In this document: positions 62,322 through 64,000 of the stretch, in pieces
Layout: the number at the start of each line of letters is the position of its first letter
Numbering within the stretch: position 1 is the first letter of the stretch
Source of the DNA: TM7 phylum sp. oral taxon 349
GTDB taxonomy: Bacteria; Patescibacteriota; Saccharimonadia; Saccharimonadales; Saccharimonadaceae
Reading direction: 5' to 3'
NCBI GenBank assembly: GCA_018127705.1
Contig: CP072328.1
Location: forward strand, 744,001 to 808,000
DNA length: 64,000 bases
Program-made: the position numbers and the translations under genes
Notes under the pieces: generated by a model
What the model was told of the DNA's origin: nothing
The model's database searches: none
The model's input: only the letters and a program-made list of their open reading frames with translations

Positions 62322-62594
62322 ATGTCACACGTTAAAGCGGGAGGCTCAAGCAAGAATAACCACAACAACGCGGGCGCACGCCTAGGCGTCAAGCGATTCG
62401 GTGGGCAGAGAGTCCATGCAGGCGCAGTACTTGTTCGCCAAACCGGCGCAACAAAAATTGCTGGCAAAGGCACGTATATGAGCCGCAACTTCACTATTCA
62501 TGCTGCTAAGAGCGGTACTGTCAGCTTTGCCAAGGTCAAGAAGCGATCATTTACCGGTCGTACGCACAAGCGCACGCAAGTTGTCGTAGAGTAA
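62322..62594 (+). CDS. rpmA: 50S ribosomal protein L27
   Basis: 90 aa, near the peptidyl-transferase centre. MSHVKAGGSSKNNHNNAGAR, LGVKRFGGQRVHAGAVLVRQ, then TGATKIAGKG and the basic end THKRTQ. The N-terminus has no cleavable extension. The FHPG.NVG segment of typical L27 is shortened. L21 (rplU) is not adjacent in this window. Confidence 0.95.
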   Translation: MSHVKAGGSSKNNHNNAGARLGVKRFGGQRVHAGAVLVRQTGATKIAGKGTYMSRNFTIHAAKSGTVSFAKVKKRSFTGRTHKRTQVVVE

Positions 62595-62633
62595 GTCTTA
62601 AGCGCAGATAATCTACACAAAAATAAGAATGAT

Positions 62634-62667
62634 AACAATAGGTTCTCTAAAACGAGAACCTATTGTT
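62634..62667. terminator. Terminator hairpin after rpmA
   Basis: Perfect 14-bp stem (AACAATAGGTTCTC/GAGAACCTATTGTT, 6-nt loop). Placed between rpmA and the convergent unknown gene at 62730, it can serve both strands. Confidence 0.75.
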
Positions 62668-62729
62668 AGTTGTCATTGCCCTATTCTGTGCAGTATATCT
62701 ATTTTATTACTTCTTTATCGGATACCGTG

Positions 62730-62996
62730 TCACTCGCTAGGCTCTGCAACGGAAAAACGCTCTGCAATCTGGTGTGCATAGCTCCGAACTTCGCCAACAC
62801 GATCATCAATAGATGCGCCTGTCCGATAAGCCGTGTTAAGCTGTTCCTCCACTGCTTTCAAGGCTGATAAATACCGATACACATCATTATAGTCTATGCT
62901 ATAGCATAAGGTATTCAGACCATGACACAAATCTTGAATAGCCCCATCATTTCTTCTCGCATTCATACTAAGATCGCCGACCTTATCCCTTAGCAA
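62730..62996 (-). pseudogene. Helical fragment, probably 3' part of the gene at 63074
   Basis: The frame is open from 63101 down to 62730 but contains no ATG near its 5' end (only TTG 62996 or an internal ATG 62966). It starts just where the upstream gene stops, in a different frame, and continues a similar helical, charged composition (VEEQLNTAYRTGASIDDRVG). A frameshift splitting one original gene is the simplest reading; a separate small gene cannot be excluded. Confidence 0.4.
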
Positions 62997-63073
62997 AAGG
63001 AGCGAAGATCTTACGTCTTTATCACGAGAGCCAGTCCGTCTGGCTTCATTCTCTAATGACTCCCCACTAGCAT

Positions 63074-63766
63074 CTAATTCTCGCCCGCCGTACGACCACC
63101 TTCATCTGCACTAAGCTGCTGGGCACGAAAACGTAGCTCTTCTAAATGTTGCTTCTCTAATTGGAGCGACGACGGCACTCCTCTTATCGCGCTGTAACGC
63201 GCAAAAGATTGAATCATTTCTTGGATTCTTCGCATGATAGCCATGCTGCTGTTCGTCGATTCCGTAATCATATCTAAACTATTGTCTATCGCTTCTATTT
63301 CTTTGCCGATATTCTCTCGAAACGACTCTATAGCAGCAGCATCGTCTTCTCTCGCAGTACCAGTGCCGCTATGTACGTCCCCCTTTTCATTATTGTCGGA
63401 GACGACGGCTTCATTGCTATGATCTTCCACGGGCGGCTCCGGTTCAGCAGCGACTCCGCTCTCGCTACACGCTATCCTTCCTACCTCCTGCGGCAGTCCT
63501 GGTCTCTGTTGCTTCTCCTGCTCTTCTCGCTTCCTTTTGCTATACTCTTCTTGTATTTCGTTTAGGCTTTCCTCTGTAAAGAGCTTCGTTAGGGTGTATA
63601 CTTCACCATTCTCATTGCGTACAAATTTCTGGCAGCGAATGACTTTCTCTTTCTTGCCGTTTGTGTCGCGATACCCATATCCTGTGTCATACCAACCAGA
63701 CTCCATAATTCTCGTCGCGCTTCGAACGTGTAACAACAACTCTCCGTAGAGTATCGTCTTGTTCAT
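63074..63766 (-). CDS. Unknown protein with C-terminal coiled coil
   Basis: Up to 230 aa; start is uncertain (ATG 63766 or ATG 63706, MESGWYDTGYGYRDTNGKKE). N-terminal beta-rich part (YGYRDTNGKKEKVIRCQKFV), an acidic low-complexity middle and a helical C-terminus (NSSMAIMRRIQEMIQSFARY). No known family. It overlaps a 49-codon frame starting at 63836, behind a perfect promoter, in another frame: together they may represent one frameshifted gene. Confidence 0.5.
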   Translation of the reverse strand: MNKTILYGELLLHVRSATRIMESGWYDTGYGYRDTNGKKEKVIRCQKFVRNENGEVYTLTKLFTEESLNEIQEEYSKRKREEQEKQQRPGLPQEVGRIACSESGVAAEPEPPVEDHSNEAVVSDNNEKGDVHSGTGTAREDDAAAIESFRENIGKEIEAIDNSLDMITESTNSSMAIMRRIQEMIQSFARYSAIRGVPSSLQLEKQHLEELRFRAQQLSADEGGRTAGEN

Positions 63767-63836
63767 ATGAAGTAAATGAAATACCCTGTAGCGAGTTTTC
63801 TTCAGTACGGGGTCGTTCAGATGTTTGTCTGTTCAT
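63687..63836 (-). CDS. Short frame (49 aa) behind a perfect promoter
   Basis: ATG 63836 lies 12 nt after TATAAT. Encodes MNRQTSERPRTEENSLQGIS then FTSYEQDDTLRRVVVTRSKR and a short end. The stop falls inside the next frame (63706 ATG). It is likely the true N-terminus of the unknown protein at 63074, joined by a frameshift, or a separate upstream ORF. Confidence 0.4.
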   Translation of the reverse strand: MNRQTSERPRTEENSLQGISFTSYEQDDTLRRVVVTRSKRDENYGVWLV

Positions 63837-63848
63837 GTGTCTTTATAT

Positions 63849-63877
63849 ATTATAACAAATCATAAGGATAATGTCAA
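63849..63877 (-). promoter_or_regulatory. Perfect-consensus promoter of the 63.0-63.8 kb unit
   Basis: Minus-strand TTGACA (63872-63877), 17-nt spacer, TATAAT (63849-63854), exact consensus on both boxes. Confidence 0.8.
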
Positions 63878-63933
63878 CATCAACCGAGCTCCCCCGGACT
63901 CAGCCAGCAACGCGCCGTGCGCTTACTAGTGAC

Positions 63934-64000
63934 CTATTCAAGATTTAGATGATGCCGTATCCGCTCCACGACATCGCTAATTACAACCTGCGATTTTACA
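63934..64000 (-). CDS. C-terminal end of a gene running off the right edge
   Basis: Open frame from the window edge ending VKSQVVISDVVERIRHHLNL-E, stop TAG at 63934-63936. Only 21 residues are visible; helical, basic. Not assignable. Confidence 0.35.
   Translation of the reverse strand, partial: VKSQVVISDVVERIRHHLNLE

Noticed and set aside
1-64000. Alternative genetic code with TGA as glycine (Gracilibacteria-type)
   Set aside because: Conserved genes such as mraY, recO-operon genes and yvcK-neighbour genes end at TGA at the expected lengths, and none has an internal TGA.

Overview
The window looks like a chromosomal segment of a Candidate Phyla Radiation bacterium, most likely a Saccharibacteria (TM7) relative. 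This is inferred from gene content: a murein/division cluster without the Mur ligases, very compact single-domain genes, a TrpB-free and biosynthesis-poor gene set, an RpoE-delta-like HARE-HTH/sigma region 4 protein, a large VirB4/TraD-like membrane ATPase, and no ribosomal RNA or tRNA in 64 kb. TGA is used as an ordinary stop codon, so the recoded code of Gracilibacteria/Absconditabacteria does not apply. Most first-in-operon genes have a sigma70 -10 box ending only 4-9 nt before the start codon, so leaderless mRNAs seem to be the norm; Shine-Dalgarno starts occur mainly inside operons and in a few accessory genes.

Layout. 1-4.7 kb: two unknown genes, pth, and a metal-handling cluster (two COG0523/CobW GTPases, an unknown protein and a nicotianamine-synthase-like enzyme). 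4.8-6.3 kb: a gene-free stretch with a well-supported structured RNA on the minus strand, palindromes, low-complexity DNA and a 9-bp tandem repeat. 6.3-18.4 kb: small membrane protein, decayed IS30 and IS1595 transposases, CDP-alcohol phosphatidyltransferase, topA, an esterase-like hydrolase, a sigma-4/HARE-HTH regulator, a VirB4/TraD-like ATPase, and a hairpin-rich small membrane gene. 18.7-24.8 kb: a complete type II-C CRISPR-Cas locus (tracrRNA, cas9, cas1, cas2, 16 spacers). 26.2-33.9 kb: a dcw-type cluster on the minus strand (rsmH, short ORF, ftsL-like, ftsI, mraY, ftsW, murG, ftsQ-like). 34.5-37.9 kb: yvcK, a GH1 glycosidase and a DUF4868/KwaB-like protein. 38-52.9 kb: accessory genes, including a second and a third hairpin-saturated gene, a Pif1-like helicase, RNase HI, PHP phosphoesterase, Hsp20, a glutamine-amidotransferase-like protein, several unknown proteins sharing a repeated helical domain, and a Doc/AbrB toxin-antitoxin pair. 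53-62.6 kb: housekeeping genes (glyS, recO with a two-component pair, xseA/xseB, flippase-like protein, Trm11-like methyltransferase, rpmA) and one 1.0-kb IS with terminal inverted repeats. 62.7-64 kb: a fragmented unknown coiled-coil locus.

The most unusual observations are: (i) three independent genes (17144-17440, 38017-38958, 45793-46200) whose mRNAs carry many perfect or near-perfect hairpins within the coding sequence, in one case almost end to end; (ii) a ~285-nt RNA with consensus promoter, intrinsic terminator and a possible alternative helix, located directly upstream of the nicotianamine-synthase/COG0523 operon; (iii) a type II-C CRISPR locus whose repeats each contain an extended -10 promoter, with duplicated and near-duplicated spacers, and whose truncated end repeat supplies the stop codon of the neighbouring gene.
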